DNA of 64,000 nucleotides from Legionella sp. PATHC035 (GCF_026191115.1 NZ_JAPHOT010000001.1:2299501-2363500); one strand, 5' to 3'; counted from the first letter of the stretch, positions 18,769 through 27,990 are shown. Translations and numbers: made by a program. Notes: generated from the letters alone by a model not told the origin.

Positions 18769-19026
18769 GATACGGACAATTTAGATATAGGACTTATTTT
18801 TGTTATTACTCAAGATTTTGCAATCGATATGGAAATAGGGAAAAGCCTCAGCGGCCAGCTTGGCAACTTTAATGCGTACTATGGAGGAGGGGTGAGCTTT
18901 ATGTTTTAAACATCGAGTAAAAGTAATTTCTCCCTGTTTAACAGGATGGTTTTTTTTCTGCCGATTCAGCATAATCAAACTACCAAGCAAGAATTTGAAT
19001 TTTCTCTATCAATTACAGGAGCAAGG

Positions 19027-19731
19027 ATGTCCTCTGAATTAATCGATAGCAATCGTCGACAGTTTCTTAAAAATGCTGCCGTTGTCGTTGGCGGCACTCT
19101 TGTTGCGGGTTCCGTATTGGCAAAACCTCTATTAGGATTGGAAAAAAAAGAGGAGGACGTGTCTCCTGATGAGGATTTGATGCGGGAGCATGGTGTTTTG
19201 CGTCGGCTCATCCTTATTTATCGAGAAGCGATGAACCGAATTGAAAAGGCGCGCGATTTAAATCCCGTACTTATTAATAAGTCAGCAACGATTATTAGAC
19301 AATTTATTGAAGAATACCATGAACAACTGGAAGAAAACTTTCTATTCCCCCGCTTTGAAAAAGCCGGTCTTCTGCTCGATTTGGTGACCACCTTGAAAAC
19401 GCAACATCAAGCGGGCAGAAAATTAACCAATTATATTTTAGAGACGACTCGCGCAAAACGTTTCAAATCGCACGATAAAAAGCTAATCGAAGTTTTGTAT
19501 CAATTTATAACTATGTATGAACCGCATGCGGCCCGCGAAGATACGGTGCTGTTTCCTGCCTTTAAGTCGATTGTCTCTGATAGGGAGTACCAAGAGTTAG
19601 GCGAAAAATTTGAAGATGAAGAGCATAAGCGCTTTGGAAAGGAAGGGTTTGCGGGAATTGTGTCGCAAGTTGCTGAAATAGAAAAGGAATTAAATATCTA
19701 TAATCTGGCCCAATTTACACCGCATGGTTAA
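19027..19731 (+). CDS. Tat-exported hemerythrin-like protein
   Basis: A 234-residue protein. The ATG at 19027 has a strong AGGAGC site six bases away and is preferred to an upstream frame opening. The N-terminus has a twin-arginine signal (SNRRQFLK, residues 8-15), a hydrophobic core and a probable Ala-x-Ala-like cleavage site near residue 32. The mature part is a four-helix HHE bundle with metal-ligand motifs REHGVLRR (H55), EEYHEQLEENFLFP and EPHAAREDTVLFP. Such di-iron proteins bind oxygen or nitric oxide, or sense iron and redox state. Folding before Tat export fits a metal cofactor. The gene may share a transcript with the paralogue that starts 20 bases downstream. Confidence 0.87.
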   Translation: MSSELIDSNRRQFLKNAAVVVGGTLVAGSVLAKPLLGLEKKEEDVSPDEDLMREHGVLRRLILIYREAMNRIEKARDLNPVLINKSATIIRQFIEEYHEQLEENFLFPRFEKAGLLLDLVTTLKTQHQAGRKLTNYILETTRAKRFKSHDKKLIEVLYQFITMYEPHAAREDTVLFPAFKSIVSDREYQELGEKFEDEEHKRFGKEGFAGIVSQVAEIEKELNIYNLAQFTPHG

Positions 19732-19751
19732 GCCGGTAAGGAAGCATTAGA

Positions 19752-20549
19752 ATGAAATTGATTAAAGCCACTCATCATTTTAGTGAAAGCGAATTATTGA
19801 ACCTGGTTGGATTCATTCTTGATGATGCATTGTCGATGAATCCCCGCGTATTTTGGAACAAATATCATTCTTTTCAAATTCCTGATCAGTTAATCCATTT
19901 TAAATCGGAAAGTGAAAACGCAGAAACATCTCTCTGTTTGGTGCTGAAAGCAATCGCTGATTGTAGCGGCGAGTCTTGCGCACTAGCAAATTTAATTCTG
20001 TTTTTTGAATTTTTAGTCAAGAGTGGGGCAGATGTAAATATTAGGATAAAAGACAATTCTAGTTACAAAATAACTCCGTTTTCTTTTCTTGTATCAAACC
20101 CAATCATCATGGACAAAAATAATTTGAGCGAAATTTTGGAGATTGGCAGACGAGCTAAATTTCCTCTAGAAGCGTCCGTTTTGGAAGAAATGATACAGCA
20201 TTTAATTCTAAATCCCGATGTGCCTGAACTTGAAAAAAGGAACTTCATTGATCTTTTTATTGTGCACGGCGCCGAAATTACGTTCGAACACGAGGTGGTG
20301 TTTGTCAGTAATGCATTCTTCCAGGAGTATAAATTTAGATGGCGTTGCATGGTGTTAGAACGAAAACATGAACAACTTCAACAAAAAGTGAATGGGTATG
20401 AGCTGAACGTGCAACGTTTGGAACAGCAAAATAATTTACTTAGCGAACAACTGGCGCAACTGACTCAGAAGATGGATTCTTTAATAAAATCTTCCGAACA
20501 AGTTAAGACAAATCCAGAACCGACGTGGTACTCTTTTTTTGGGCTTTAA
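19752..20549 (+). CDS. Ankyrin/coiled-coil paralogue 1
   Basis: A 265-residue protein, first of three tandem paralogues. The N-terminus (MKLIKATHHFSESELL) and central FFEFLVKSGADVN ankyrin hairpin recur in the next two genes. The C-terminal 65 residues form a coiled coil with LEQQNNLLSEQLAQLTQKMD and end in PTWYSFFGL. There is no signal peptide. It starts 20 bases after the hemerythrin gene with an AAGGA site, so the two may be co-transcribed. A scaffold or host-interaction role is possible; no enzyme motif is visible. Confidence 0.7.
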   Translation: MKLIKATHHFSESELLNLVGFILDDALSMNPRVFWNKYHSFQIPDQLIHFKSESENAETSLCLVLKAIADCSGESCALANLILFFEFLVKSGADVNIRIKDNSSYKITPFSFLVSNPIIMDKNNLSEILEIGRRAKFPLEASVLEEMIQHLILNPDVPELEKRNFIDLFIVHGAEITFEHEVVFVSNAFFQEYKFRWRCMVLERKHEQLQQKVNGYELNVQRLEQQNNLLSEQLAQLTQKMDSLIKSSEQVKTNPEPTWYSFFGL

Positions 20550-20700
20550 CCGCCTTTTAATTAAGTATCATTATCTTCATAAAAGAGGGAACCTGGTTTA
20601 ACCAAACATCGAAATGAAAGGAATCAAAAAATGAAACTGATCAAGACTTCTCGGATTTATACGGAAACAGAACTACTTGGCCTGTTTGAAACAATTTATC
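20444..20700 (+). repeat. Near-identical tract, copy 1 of 2
   Basis: The 3' coding end of paralogue 1, the whole intergenic spacer and the first codons of paralogue 2 are nearly identical to 21335-21591, with a constant offset of 891 bases. Only scattered single-base differences are seen, for example in the spacer. Upstream coding sequence diverges clearly. This is the footprint of unequal duplication or gene conversion. Confidence 0.85.
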
Positions 20701-21440
20701 GTGATGCCTTGCTTAAAGACTCAGTAGATTTTATAAAAAAATATGATTCCTTTGAAATTCCTGAGCAATTAATTCACTTCAAGTTTAGCCCCAAAGGAGA
20801 AACAATACTGCACCTAATAATGGATAAAATAGTCAACCTATTTGAGCAAGCGCAAAATCCCAATCAAATGTTTGATTGTTTTCTCTATTTTTTTGAATTT
20901 TTAATGAAGCATGGGGCAGACATAAATAGTGGTTTAGGTATCGACAAATCCTCGAACCCAATCACCCCTTTGTCTTATCTGTTGAAAAGCCAAATACTCG
21001 ATGAAATCAATATGTACCAAATTTTAGCAACCTTTAGCCAAGCTAAATTTGCGATAAATAATAAAACCTATGCAGTATTAGTAGAAAATCTACTCTTAAA
21101 TCGCCATTTTACTGATGAAGATAAAAAAAGGAATTTGATTGATTCCTTAATCTCGTTTGGTGCCGAAATAACTCTCGGACACGAGGCGATTTTTGTAAGT
21201 GATCAATTCTTTAAGCAGAATAAAGATAGATGGAAGCACGATGTATTGGTACGAAAGCAAGAAAAAACTTACGAAAAAGTAGAAAAGCATGAGCTGGCGA
21301 TTCGACGTTTAGAACAACAAAATAATCTAATTACCGAACAACTGGCGCAACTGACTCAGAAAATGGATTCTTTAATAAAATCCTCGGAACAAGTTAAAAC
21401 AAATCCAGAACCGACGTGGTACTCTTTTTTTGGGCTTTAA
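20631..21440 (+). CDS. Ankyrin/coiled-coil paralogue 2
   Basis: A 269-residue protein closely related in plan to its two neighbours. MKLIKTSRIYTETELL opens the protein, and FFEFLMKHGADINSG followed by TPLSYLL forms an ankyrin-like hairpin around residues 85-120. A coiled coil lies at residues 205-255, and the final PTWYSFFGL matches paralogue 1 exactly. The last 105 coding bases plus the spacer are almost identical to paralogue 1 while the middle differs, suggesting recombination between copies. An AAGGAA site precedes the ATG. Function is unknown. Confidence 0.7.
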   Translation: MKLIKTSRIYTETELLGLFETIYRDALLKDSVDFIKKYDSFEIPEQLIHFKFSPKGETILHLIMDKIVNLFEQAQNPNQMFDCFLYFFEFLMKHGADINSGLGIDKSSNPITPLSYLLKSQILDEINMYQILATFSQAKFAINNKTYAVLVENLLLNRHFTDEDKKRNLIDSLISFGAEITLGHEAIFVSDQFFKQNKDRWKHDVLVRKQEKTYEKVEKHELAIRRLEQQNNLITEQLAQLTQKMDSLIKSSEQVKTNPEPTWYSFFGL

Positions 21441-21591
21441 CCGCCTTTTAACTAAGTATCATTATCTTCATAAAAGAGGGAACCTGGTTTAACTAAACAT
21501 CGAATTGAAAGGAATCAAAAAATGAAACTGATCAAGACCAATCGAATTTATACGGAAAAAGAACTGCTTGACCTGTTTGAAACCATTCATC
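21335..21591 (+). repeat. Near-identical tract, copy 2 of 2
   Basis: Second copy of the tract at 20444-20700, spanning the 3' end of paralogue 2, the spacer and the 5' end of paralogue 3. The offset stays at 891 bases throughout. Confidence 0.85.
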
Positions 21592-22325
21592 GTGATGCCT
21601 TGCGTAAAGATGCAGATGATTTTACAAAAAAGTATGCTCTTTTTGAAATTCCTGAACCGTTAATTCAATTCGATTTTGGCAATGGAGAGACCATTCTCCA
21701 TAAACTAATGAAGGCAGTAGCCGAACTCTTTGCAAGAAAAAATAGTGTCGATTTTTTTTCTGAAAAACTCGCGCAATTACTTTATTTTTTTGAATTTTTA
21801 ATGAAGCATGGGGCAGACATAAACAGCACATTTAAGACATATAATACCCCGTTAAGTTATCTTTTGGGCAGTCCCTTTCTTTTGGATATAAAGAGAAGTC
21901 CCATCTTTGAGATCATTGATCAATATAAGCATACGATAAATAGTGAAACTCTTGAAATAATGGTAATGGATGTACTCGATAATAAGCATATGAATAACGA
22001 AACTAAAAAGGATTTAATTGATAAATTTATCTCTTGGGGGGCCGAAATAACAAGAGAACTTGAGGTTGCGTACGTAAATTATGATCTTTTTCAAGAGAAT
22101 CTGCTTGAGTGGAAGCACGATGTACTGTTACGGAAACAAGAAAAACTTAAAGAAAAAGTGACAGAACATGAGCGGACAATTGAGGATTTAAAACTGGAAA
22201 ATAGGCTTATTAAGGAGCAATTAGCTCAATTAATACAAAAAGTTGATTCTTTATTGAATAGCTCGGAAACACCAAAAACTAATCCGGAAACCTCGAGCGC
22301 CAGTTTGTCATTTTTTACCAATTGA
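21522..22325 (+). CDS. Ankyrin/coiled-coil paralogue 3
   Basis: A 267-residue third member of the tandem family. Its N-terminus (MKLIKTNRIYTEKELL) is nearly that of paralogue 2, and the FFEFLMKHGADINS hairpin is present. The C-terminal coiled coil is kept (LKLENRLIKEQLAQLIQKVD), but the tail differs: it ends in a Ser-rich SASLSFFTN rather than WYSFFGL. So it did not share in the 3'-end homogenisation that joins copies 1 and 2. There is no membrane segment. Function is unknown; the three genes probably form one transcription unit. Confidence 0.7.
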   Translation: MKLIKTNRIYTEKELLDLFETIHRDALRKDADDFTKKYALFEIPEPLIQFDFGNGETILHKLMKAVAELFARKNSVDFFSEKLAQLLYFFEFLMKHGADINSTFKTYNTPLSYLLGSPFLLDIKRSPIFEIIDQYKHTINSETLEIMVMDVLDNKHMNNETKKDLIDKFISWGAEITRELEVAYVNYDLFQENLLEWKHDVLLRKQEKLKEKVTEHERTIEDLKLENRLIKEQLAQLIQKVDSLLNSSETPKTNPETSSASLSFFTN

Positions 22326-22517
22326 CTGTTTTAAAATAATTGAAAGAAATCCCTGATGATGATCACGGTGAAAACAGCTCGATCTCTGTGGATAAAAAAA
22401 ATTGATCATTGTTTTTTATTTCTGCTCGGAATGAAATTGCATTTGAATAACCATTTCAATCTATGAAGCACATTTCTTAAAATGTGGCCGTTTTGGAGCC
22501 AAAGCCGTTCATTATAA

Positions 22518-22991
22518 TTACATAGACGTCCTATATCTCTCTATTACACCGGGGAGGTCCTGAAGCGAATCATCGGTATAGGCTAATAATTGTTCCGTTT
22601 GGGAAGACTCTTTGGGATTGGGAAATACGAGCTTATTGATGTTAAACCCTTGTCTGTCTAATAGGTCAATTAAACTATCAAAACTGTTTTCAGGAAGCGC
22701 TTGGCTAAAAGCGGCTTCAGCACGTTTTACAAATTCTTGGGCTTGGAAGTTATCCGCGGGAGCAAACTTCCATCTCCCTGCCACAAATCCCAACCTTCCA
22801 TGAGAATAGTTGTTTTTTTCTTGACTATAAAAAGTGACGGTCAGAAGTCCAGGGACAGAGCTTTCACGTAACAGCCATACTTCCTTCGCTGATTTATGGG
22901 GCGCATCTTCCAAGTCTAATCGTTTACAAGCCTTATCAGCATTCATTGCGGATGAAAAAATGATTGAATTTTTTTCTGCTTTTGCTTCCAT
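22518..22991 (-). CDS. SH2-domain-like protein (possible phosphotyrosine binder)
   Basis: A 157-residue protein. The ATG at 22991 has GGAG five bases upstream. Residues 13-110 read like a single SH2 domain. An alpha-A-type helix (NADKACKRL) is followed by VWLLRESSVPGLLTVTFYS, which matches the FLVRES strand with the phosphate-binding Arg at R42, then strand-rich SHGRLGFVAGRWKF and a closing helix with FDSLIDLLDRQ. SH2 domains recognise phosphotyrosine in eukaryotic signalling. Bacterial examples are known mainly from Legionella, where they are translocated effectors. Here the domain stands alone without an enzyme partner. There is no signal peptide. Ligand binding and translocation are inferred. 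Confidence 0.7.
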   Translation of the reverse strand: MEAKAEKNSIIFSSAMNADKACKRLDLEDAPHKSAKEVWLLRESSVPGLLTVTFYSQEKNNYSHGRLGFVAGRWKFAPADNFQAQEFVKRAEAAFSQALPENSFDSLIDLLDRQGFNINKLVFPNPKESSQTEQLLAYTDDSLQDLPGVIERYRTSM

Positions 22992-23156
22992 GATCACTCC
23001 AATATATTACGGTCGAATAACAATTCGTCAATGAGATTAATTTTAAGTGTAGACTATTTTATTGCGGTGGTTTGCAGGGCTGAGTTTACTAAAAAAACGC
23101 CATATAACTCGCACGAAGAGCACGCAGCTGCGCTTTGGTTTCTATAAATTGTAATG

Positions 23157-24551
23157 CTAAAAGCCATCCCTCTTAATGACAATCATTTTTTCTTTGGACA
23201 TATCCTTCATCGTCCAGGGTATTCCGCCCACCCCATAACCTGATTGTTTTAACCCAGCAAAGGGCATCCAATCGGTGCGAAATGCCGTGTGATCATTAAT
23301 GAGCACCGTGGAGGCCTCAAGGCATTCGGCGGCGTGCAATGCAGGGGTTAGCTCTTCAGAAAATACACTGGCTTGAAAGGCAAAGGGTAATGAGTTTGCG
23401 ATAGCAATGGCGTGCTCTATCTGTTCGTATGCATAAACACAGGTTACTGGACCGAAAATTTCCAATTGGGAGACTTTGGCATCAGCGGGCGGATTGAGCA
23501 GTACGGCAGGAATTAAAGTGGTTTCAGAAAGACGACCGCCACCAAAAAGTTTTGCTCCTTTGGCTACGGCTTCATCAATCCAGGATACAACTCGCTCTGT
23601 TTCACGGGGTAGAATCAATGGCCCTACTTCAGTTTCTTTTAAAAGCGGATCGCCCACGCGCAGCGCCTTGACCCGCTCCACGAATTCATCCATGAATGAA
23701 GAGAGGATCTCTTGATGCACAAAAATCCGTTGTACGGAAACACACACTTGTCCAGCATGATAGTAGCCGCCTTTAGTTAGCGCTTGTGTGGTTTTTGTCC
23801 GATTCGCGCTGCGATCGACAATGACGGGGGCCGCACCCCCATGTTCTAAGGCACAGCGCGTTCCAGGTGCCAGTTTGCTTCGTAAGTACCAGCCTACTTT
23901 TGCGGAGCCAATAAAACTTAAAAACGCGATCCGCTCATCGGTGACGAGCTGTTCGGCTAAAGCATTATCTTCAGTAATGAAGGTTTGACACCACGCTTCA
24001 GCAAGGCCGGCCTGGCGGAGTAACTTAATCAGCTCCAGACAACATAAGGGAGTTGTGGTTGCAGGCTTAATAATGACCGGACAACCCACAGCGATTGCTG
24101 GTGCAACTTGGTGAACAATGAGGTTTAGTGGATGATTAAAGGCAGAAATTGCAGCCACTACGCCAATGGGTTCTTTAATCGTAAATGCCCAGCGGTTATC
24201 ACTGGCAGGGGTAAGACCCATGGGAATTTCTTTGCCGGCAAAATGTCGCAGTTCTTCTGCGGCATCGTTTAATCCATCGATGGCACGAGTGACCTCTATG
24301 GCTGCATCAGTAAATGGCTTGCCTCCTTCTTGGGCAATAAGCCGTGCAAAGCGGTCTTGATCCGCTGCCAATAATTGGGCGGCACCTTTCAGGATGCTCA
24401 TGCGTTCGTGAGGTTTCAGCCAACCAGCGCGATTTTTGAAGGCAGCTGCCGCGGTATTCAGCTTGGTTGCAAGTGCTTGGGCATCATCTGCAGGAATTTC
24501 TTTGATTAATGTCCGATCAAATGCATGAACTACGCGCAGGTTTTTTTTCAT
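23157..24551 (-). CDS. NAD(P)-dependent aldehyde dehydrogenase
   Basis: A 464-residue aldehyde dehydrogenase that oxidises an aldehyde to the acid or acyl product. The catalytic Cys is C270 in HAGQVCVSVQR. The general base is E236 in LEHGG (LELGG in most relatives), and the transition-state Asn is N139 in SAFNHP. EIFGPV is also present. The start codon overlaps the stop of the upstream ALS-like gene by one base (TAATG), so translation is coupled and the enzymes probably act in one pathway. The paired thiamine-diphosphate enzyme could produce or consume the aldehyde. Substrate is not determined; the family call is firm. Confidence 0.92.
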   Translation of the reverse strand: MKKNLRVVHAFDRTLIKEIPADDAQALATKLNTAAAAFKNRAGWLKPHERMSILKGAAQLLAADQDRFARLIAQEGGKPFTDAAIEVTRAIDGLNDAAEELRHFAGKEIPMGLTPASDNRWAFTIKEPIGVVAAISAFNHPLNLIVHQVAPAIAVGCPVIIKPATTTPLCCLELIKLLRQAGLAEAWCQTFITEDNALAEQLVTDERIAFLSFIGSAKVGWYLRSKLAPGTRCALEHGGAAPVIVDRSANRTKTTQALTKGGYYHAGQVCVSVQRIFVHQEILSSFMDEFVERVKALRVGDPLLKETEVGPLILPRETERVVSWIDEAVAKGAKLFGGGRLSETTLIPAVLLNPPADAKVSQLEIFGPVTCVYAYEQIEHAIAIANSLPFAFQASVFSEELTPALHAAECLEASTVLINDHTAFRTDWMPFAGLKQSGYGVGGIPWTMKDMSKEKMIVIKRDGF

Positions 24552-26197
24552 TATTTCACCTTTTGCTCTGGAGGCAAGCGATTTTGTAATTCATCGACAA
24601 GTACGCGTTTATTCTCAGAATAGTCGATTGGAAAGATGACCAAATGCACCCCTCCCTCCTTGAATGCGGTTTCTAAAATGGATTGAAAATCTTGAATGTG
24701 CTTCACTCGGGTACCTCGTGCCCCGTAGGCTTCTGCATATTTAACCCAATCGGGATTAGAGAAGGTCATACCAAAATCGGGGAAGTGATCTACTGCTTGT
24801 TTCCAACGGATCATTCCAAAGGCATGATCTTCGATCACCAGGACGACAAGGTTCAATTTAAGACGAACAGCAGTTTCTAATTCTTGACTGTTCATCATAA
24901 AACCCCCATCACCACACACCGCCATCACCCGGCGCTCTGGATACAACAGTGAGGCCATAATCGCCGATGGAAGGCCTGCGCCCATGGTTGCCAGCGCATT
25001 GTCCAGAAGAAGGGTATTGGCCATTTGGGTGCGATAATTACGCGCAAACCAGATTTTATACATGCCATTGTCCAGCGCGAGAATCCCATCGCGTGGCATC
25101 ACTTGCCGCACGTCATGAACCATGCGTTGCGGTGTAAAGCGATCTTCAGTAGAGCGCGCCGTAATTTTACTTAAAATACCTTCTCGCAACGGCAGGAGGG
25201 CATCTGCGTGAGGAATCTTGCCTTCTATCTTATCGGCCAGCAGTTTTAAGGAAGGGCCCATATCGCCAATAACCTCTGCCTGAGGGAAATAAATTTTTTC
25301 CACAGTAGCGGATTGATAGCCAACATGAATGACTTTCAGATGAGGCCCCATGATAAATGGTGGCTTTTCAACCGTACTGTGACCAATAGTAATAATGAGG
25401 TCGGCTTGCTCTATCGCTTCATGCACATAATCGCGTTCTGAAAGGGCTGCGGTGCCCATATAAAGTTCTGTGGTTACAGAAACCGTGCCTTTACCCATCT
25501 GCGTGGTGAAATAGGGGATATTCGTTCGCGTAATAAATTGGGCCAGCGCATTGGTTGCTCGCGGACGGGAAGCTGCTGCGCCCAACATAACCAGTGGACG
25601 CTTCGCCGCTATGATCATTTCTGCGGCACGATTGAGCGCTTGCTCACTCGCAATAGGGTATTCAAAAGGATGGGGCGGAATGAGGGGCACCGGTTTGCAT
25701 TTTTCTGCAGCAATGTCTTCGGGCAGTTCTAAATGAACTGGGCCGGGGGTTTCTTCTTCTGCAAGGTGGAATGCTTCTCGTACTATAGTAGGAATCATTG
25801 ACGGGGAAACTATTTGGCGAGACATTTTGGTTAAAGGTTGCATTGCCGCCACGGTATTCACCATTTGAAATCGCGCTTGCCGCGATGATAAAACTCCTTT
25901 TTGGCCAGTAATCATGATCATGGGCATGTGCCCAAGAAGTGCATAAGCTGCCCCTGTGGTAAGATTGAGGGCACCAGGGCCAAGCGTGGTGAGACAAACA
26001 CCAGCCTTACCCGTTAAGCGACCATAGGTTGCTGCCATGAATGCAGCGGCCTGTTCGTGTCGGGTCAGTACCAGTTCAATGGACGAGTTGCGCAGTGCTT
26101 CAATAACGTCAAGATTTTCCTCGCCGGGAATGCCAAAAATGTGTTTCACACCTTCGTTTTCTAGGGCTGCAACTAAGAGTTCGGCGCCTTTAATCAT
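24551..26197 (-). CDS. Acetolactate-synthase-like ThDP enzyme
   Basis: A 548-residue thiamine-diphosphate enzyme of the acetolactate synthase/acetohydroxyacid group. The ATG at 26197 is chosen over one four codons upstream because the GAGGG between them is its ribosome site. The catalytic Glu is E48 in TRHEQAAAFMA. The cofactor-binding GDGGFMMNSQE segment lies in the C-terminal domain, and the central domain resembles the FAD or non-FAD middle fold. It is coupled by TAATG to an aldehyde dehydrogenase. No small regulatory subunit gene is adjacent, so it is probably a catabolic or specialised enzyme rather than the biosynthetic IlvB. The exact reaction is uncertain. Confidence 0.85.
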   Translation of the reverse strand: MIKGAELLVAALENEGVKHIFGIPGEENLDVIEALRNSSIELVLTRHEQAAAFMAATYGRLTGKAGVCLTTLGPGALNLTTGAAYALLGHMPMIMITGQKGVLSSRQARFQMVNTVAAMQPLTKMSRQIVSPSMIPTIVREAFHLAEEETPGPVHLELPEDIAAEKCKPVPLIPPHPFEYPIASEQALNRAAEMIIAAKRPLVMLGAAASRPRATNALAQFITRTNIPYFTTQMGKGTVSVTTELYMGTAALSERDYVHEAIEQADLIITIGHSTVEKPPFIMGPHLKVIHVGYQSATVEKIYFPQAEVIGDMGPSLKLLADKIEGKIPHADALLPLREGILSKITARSTEDRFTPQRMVHDVRQVMPRDGILALDNGMYKIWFARNYRTQMANTLLLDNALATMGAGLPSAIMASLLYPERRVMAVCGDGGFMMNSQELETAVRLKLNLVVLVIEDHAFGMIRWKQAVDHFPDFGMTFSNPDWVKYAEAYGARGTRVKHIQDFQSILETAFKEGGVHLVIFPIDYSENKRVLVDELQNRLPPEQKVK

Positions 26198-26417
26198 AGT
26201 ATCCCTCATCTTTTCAAAAGAATCCTTATCTCCATATTATAGGCTTATATTTTTTATTACGTTTGTTCTATTAAGGAATGGCATTTCTACCGCAGGTAGA
26301 GAATCATTGCTCAAATAGTTCCCTCCTTATAATAATTACTTGATTTAATTTGAAATAAAACGAAAAAAATTATCTTTTTATAGGGGCATAACGTAGACTC
26401 TTTTCCTTTTTAACGTC

Positions 26418-27115
26418 ATGTATAAAATGCTTGATAAATCTGAAAAACCAATAGCAACTGAGACCACAACACACACTCCTGCTCGGTTACAAGACCTTGT
26501 TCTCACCAAGATTGCTCGGGATTATCCGGCGCTTAGTTTGTCCATTATTCACGATGAGCGTCTTAAGGTACCTAATTTTAAAGAGTTTTTAAAAAATAAC
26601 GCTGCATTCATTGATTTATTACCCAAAGAATTGAAGCTTGCAATCATTGAGCTGCTTTCTATCAAGGACAGGAAATCTCATTGGCAAAATTTCTTCATTG
26701 CCAAAGATCGATAAATAAAATTCAAGCAGCCCTAGGACCAGCACCTCGTTCTGGAATCAGTTTTTTTTCTAAGTTTAATCAACCTCATGATAATGAATTG
26801 CTTGAAATTCTCCATTTCCACAGCCCAGAATGCTTAAAATTAGCCAAAGAGCCTTGGTTTAAAGAAGTAATGATTTATGGTGAACTTGCTCCTGAACATT
26901 CTGTTTCCAAATGGTTTGCTGATGCTTTTGCAGAAATAAAAAATTTGCAAAACGCAGCCGTAAAATTGGATGCGGGATTAAAATTTAAAGGTGGACTAAC
27001 GCTTTCTCAACATACTCTTGAAACACTCTTTCCCGCTTCGCGCGCAGAGATAAAATCCGAATTGTCCATCCCGACCGTCTCACTTTCCATCGCACCGTTT
27101 CGTTTTTCTAAGTAA
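26418..27115 (+). pseudogene. Frameshifted hypothetical gene
   Basis: Two overlapping reading frames look like one gene broken near 26700-26715. The first (98 codons from 26418) ends in NFFIAKDR. The second frame, which lacks a credible start, continues immediately with SINKIQAALGPAPR and runs to 27115. Joined, they give about 230 residues with no gap or overlap in sense. The N-terminal part has helical PNFKEFL and LLPKELKLAIIEL segments (F-box-like spacing, weak); the C-terminal part is unrecognised. The 3' end overlaps the convergent aminopropyltransferase-like gene by 36 bases. It may be a true pseudogene, a sequencing error or a programmed shift. No slippery heptamer was seen. Confidence 0.6.
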
Positions 27116-27868
27116 GCGGAGCAATTTGATGTTGAGTTTATTTTCCAATTCGGCAAGAGTGGTTTGATGACTGTCTGAATGCAAATCGCCAACCGGTGAT
27201 TTGCCGGCAAATAAAATATAATTATCGCTTACTGTGGGACAAATTAAAAGTTCAGCAAAATAATCCTGCATGCATTGAATAAAAGGGGAATCGAACTGTG
27301 GAAGTTCGTGAAAATTGATCACAAGCCACCCCATGTCATCCAAAATACGATGAGATTGTTCGATAAATTGCTGTTGGATTTGAAAGGCGTCCATCCCATA
27401 ATCGAGGTACATATCAGCAAAAACGATCTGCGTGCTGTGACTCTTTTGAAATTTGATGGCGGTTTGCGCATCCGCAATGAGTATCTCAATATTTTTAGCC
27501 GCAGGTAATTGAAAAAAATCCATCGCTACTTCATGAACTTTTTTACGCAGTTCGATACAAAACAGCGAGCATTCGGGGAGGAGAAAATGAAGGCAATGAA
27601 GCAAACTTCCTCCGCCCAACCCTAATAGGGTGATGCGTGCTGGATGTTGAATAAATGCGAGAACTAACAACATCACGCGGGTATATTCGTGGACAGGAAT
27701 GTGCGGGTATTGAAGATAAATACCGGTTTGATCATAGACTGGATCGAAGTTCAGTGCTCTGATACTGCCTCTATCCATGACAAAAATATCACCCCAAGAA
27801 TCATTGGTGCGATAAATAATCGTATTGCCAAAAAAATCATGATCACTAAATTTGTTCTTTGAGCTCAA
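27080..27868 (-). CDS. Spermidine-synthase-like methyltransferase-fold protein
   Basis: A 262-residue protein of the polyamine aminopropyltransferase family. The nucleotide-binding loop LLGLGGGSLLH (about residues 81-91), the acidic FCIELR after strand 2, and the IADAQ segment match the S-adenosyl-type fold. It lacks the full DxxD aminopropyl motif of true spermidine synthases as far as I can see (VFADMYLDYG is the nearest). It may therefore be a relative with altered chemistry. The start is a TTG with AGGAT seven bases upstream; the next ATG would remove the first strand region. It is convergent with the frameshifted gene. Confidence 0.72.
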   Translation of the reverse strand: MSSKNKFSDHDFFGNTIIYRTNDSWGDIFVMDRGSIRALNFDPVYDQTGIYLQYPHIPVHEYTRVMLLVLAFIQHPARITLLGLGGGSLLHCLHFLLPECSLFCIELRKKVHEVAMDFFQLPAAKNIEILIADAQTAIKFQKSHSTQIVFADMYLDYGMDAFQIQQQFIEQSHRILDDMGWLVINFHELPQFDSPFIQCMQDYFAELLICPTVSDNYILFAGKSPVGDLHSDSHQTTLAELENKLNIKLLRLLRKTKRCDGK

Positions 27869-27990
27869 TTATAGATCCTTTAATACTTCAGTGCGTTGCT
27901 CCGATTAAAGTAGGGCACCTATTTATTTTGACTGATTATAGAGATTGTTCCAATACAATTGGATTCGGAATTTTGCGATTGAGAAGCGTG

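Noticed and set aside
20444..21591. CRISPR-like or satellite array at the near-identical tracts
   Set aside because: There are only two long copies containing coding sequence, with no short regular spacers; tandem gene duplication explains them.
26681..27115. Independent gene for the second half of the frameshifted locus
   Set aside because: It would need a TTG without a ribosome site inside the first frame, whereas joining the frames gives continuous coding sense.
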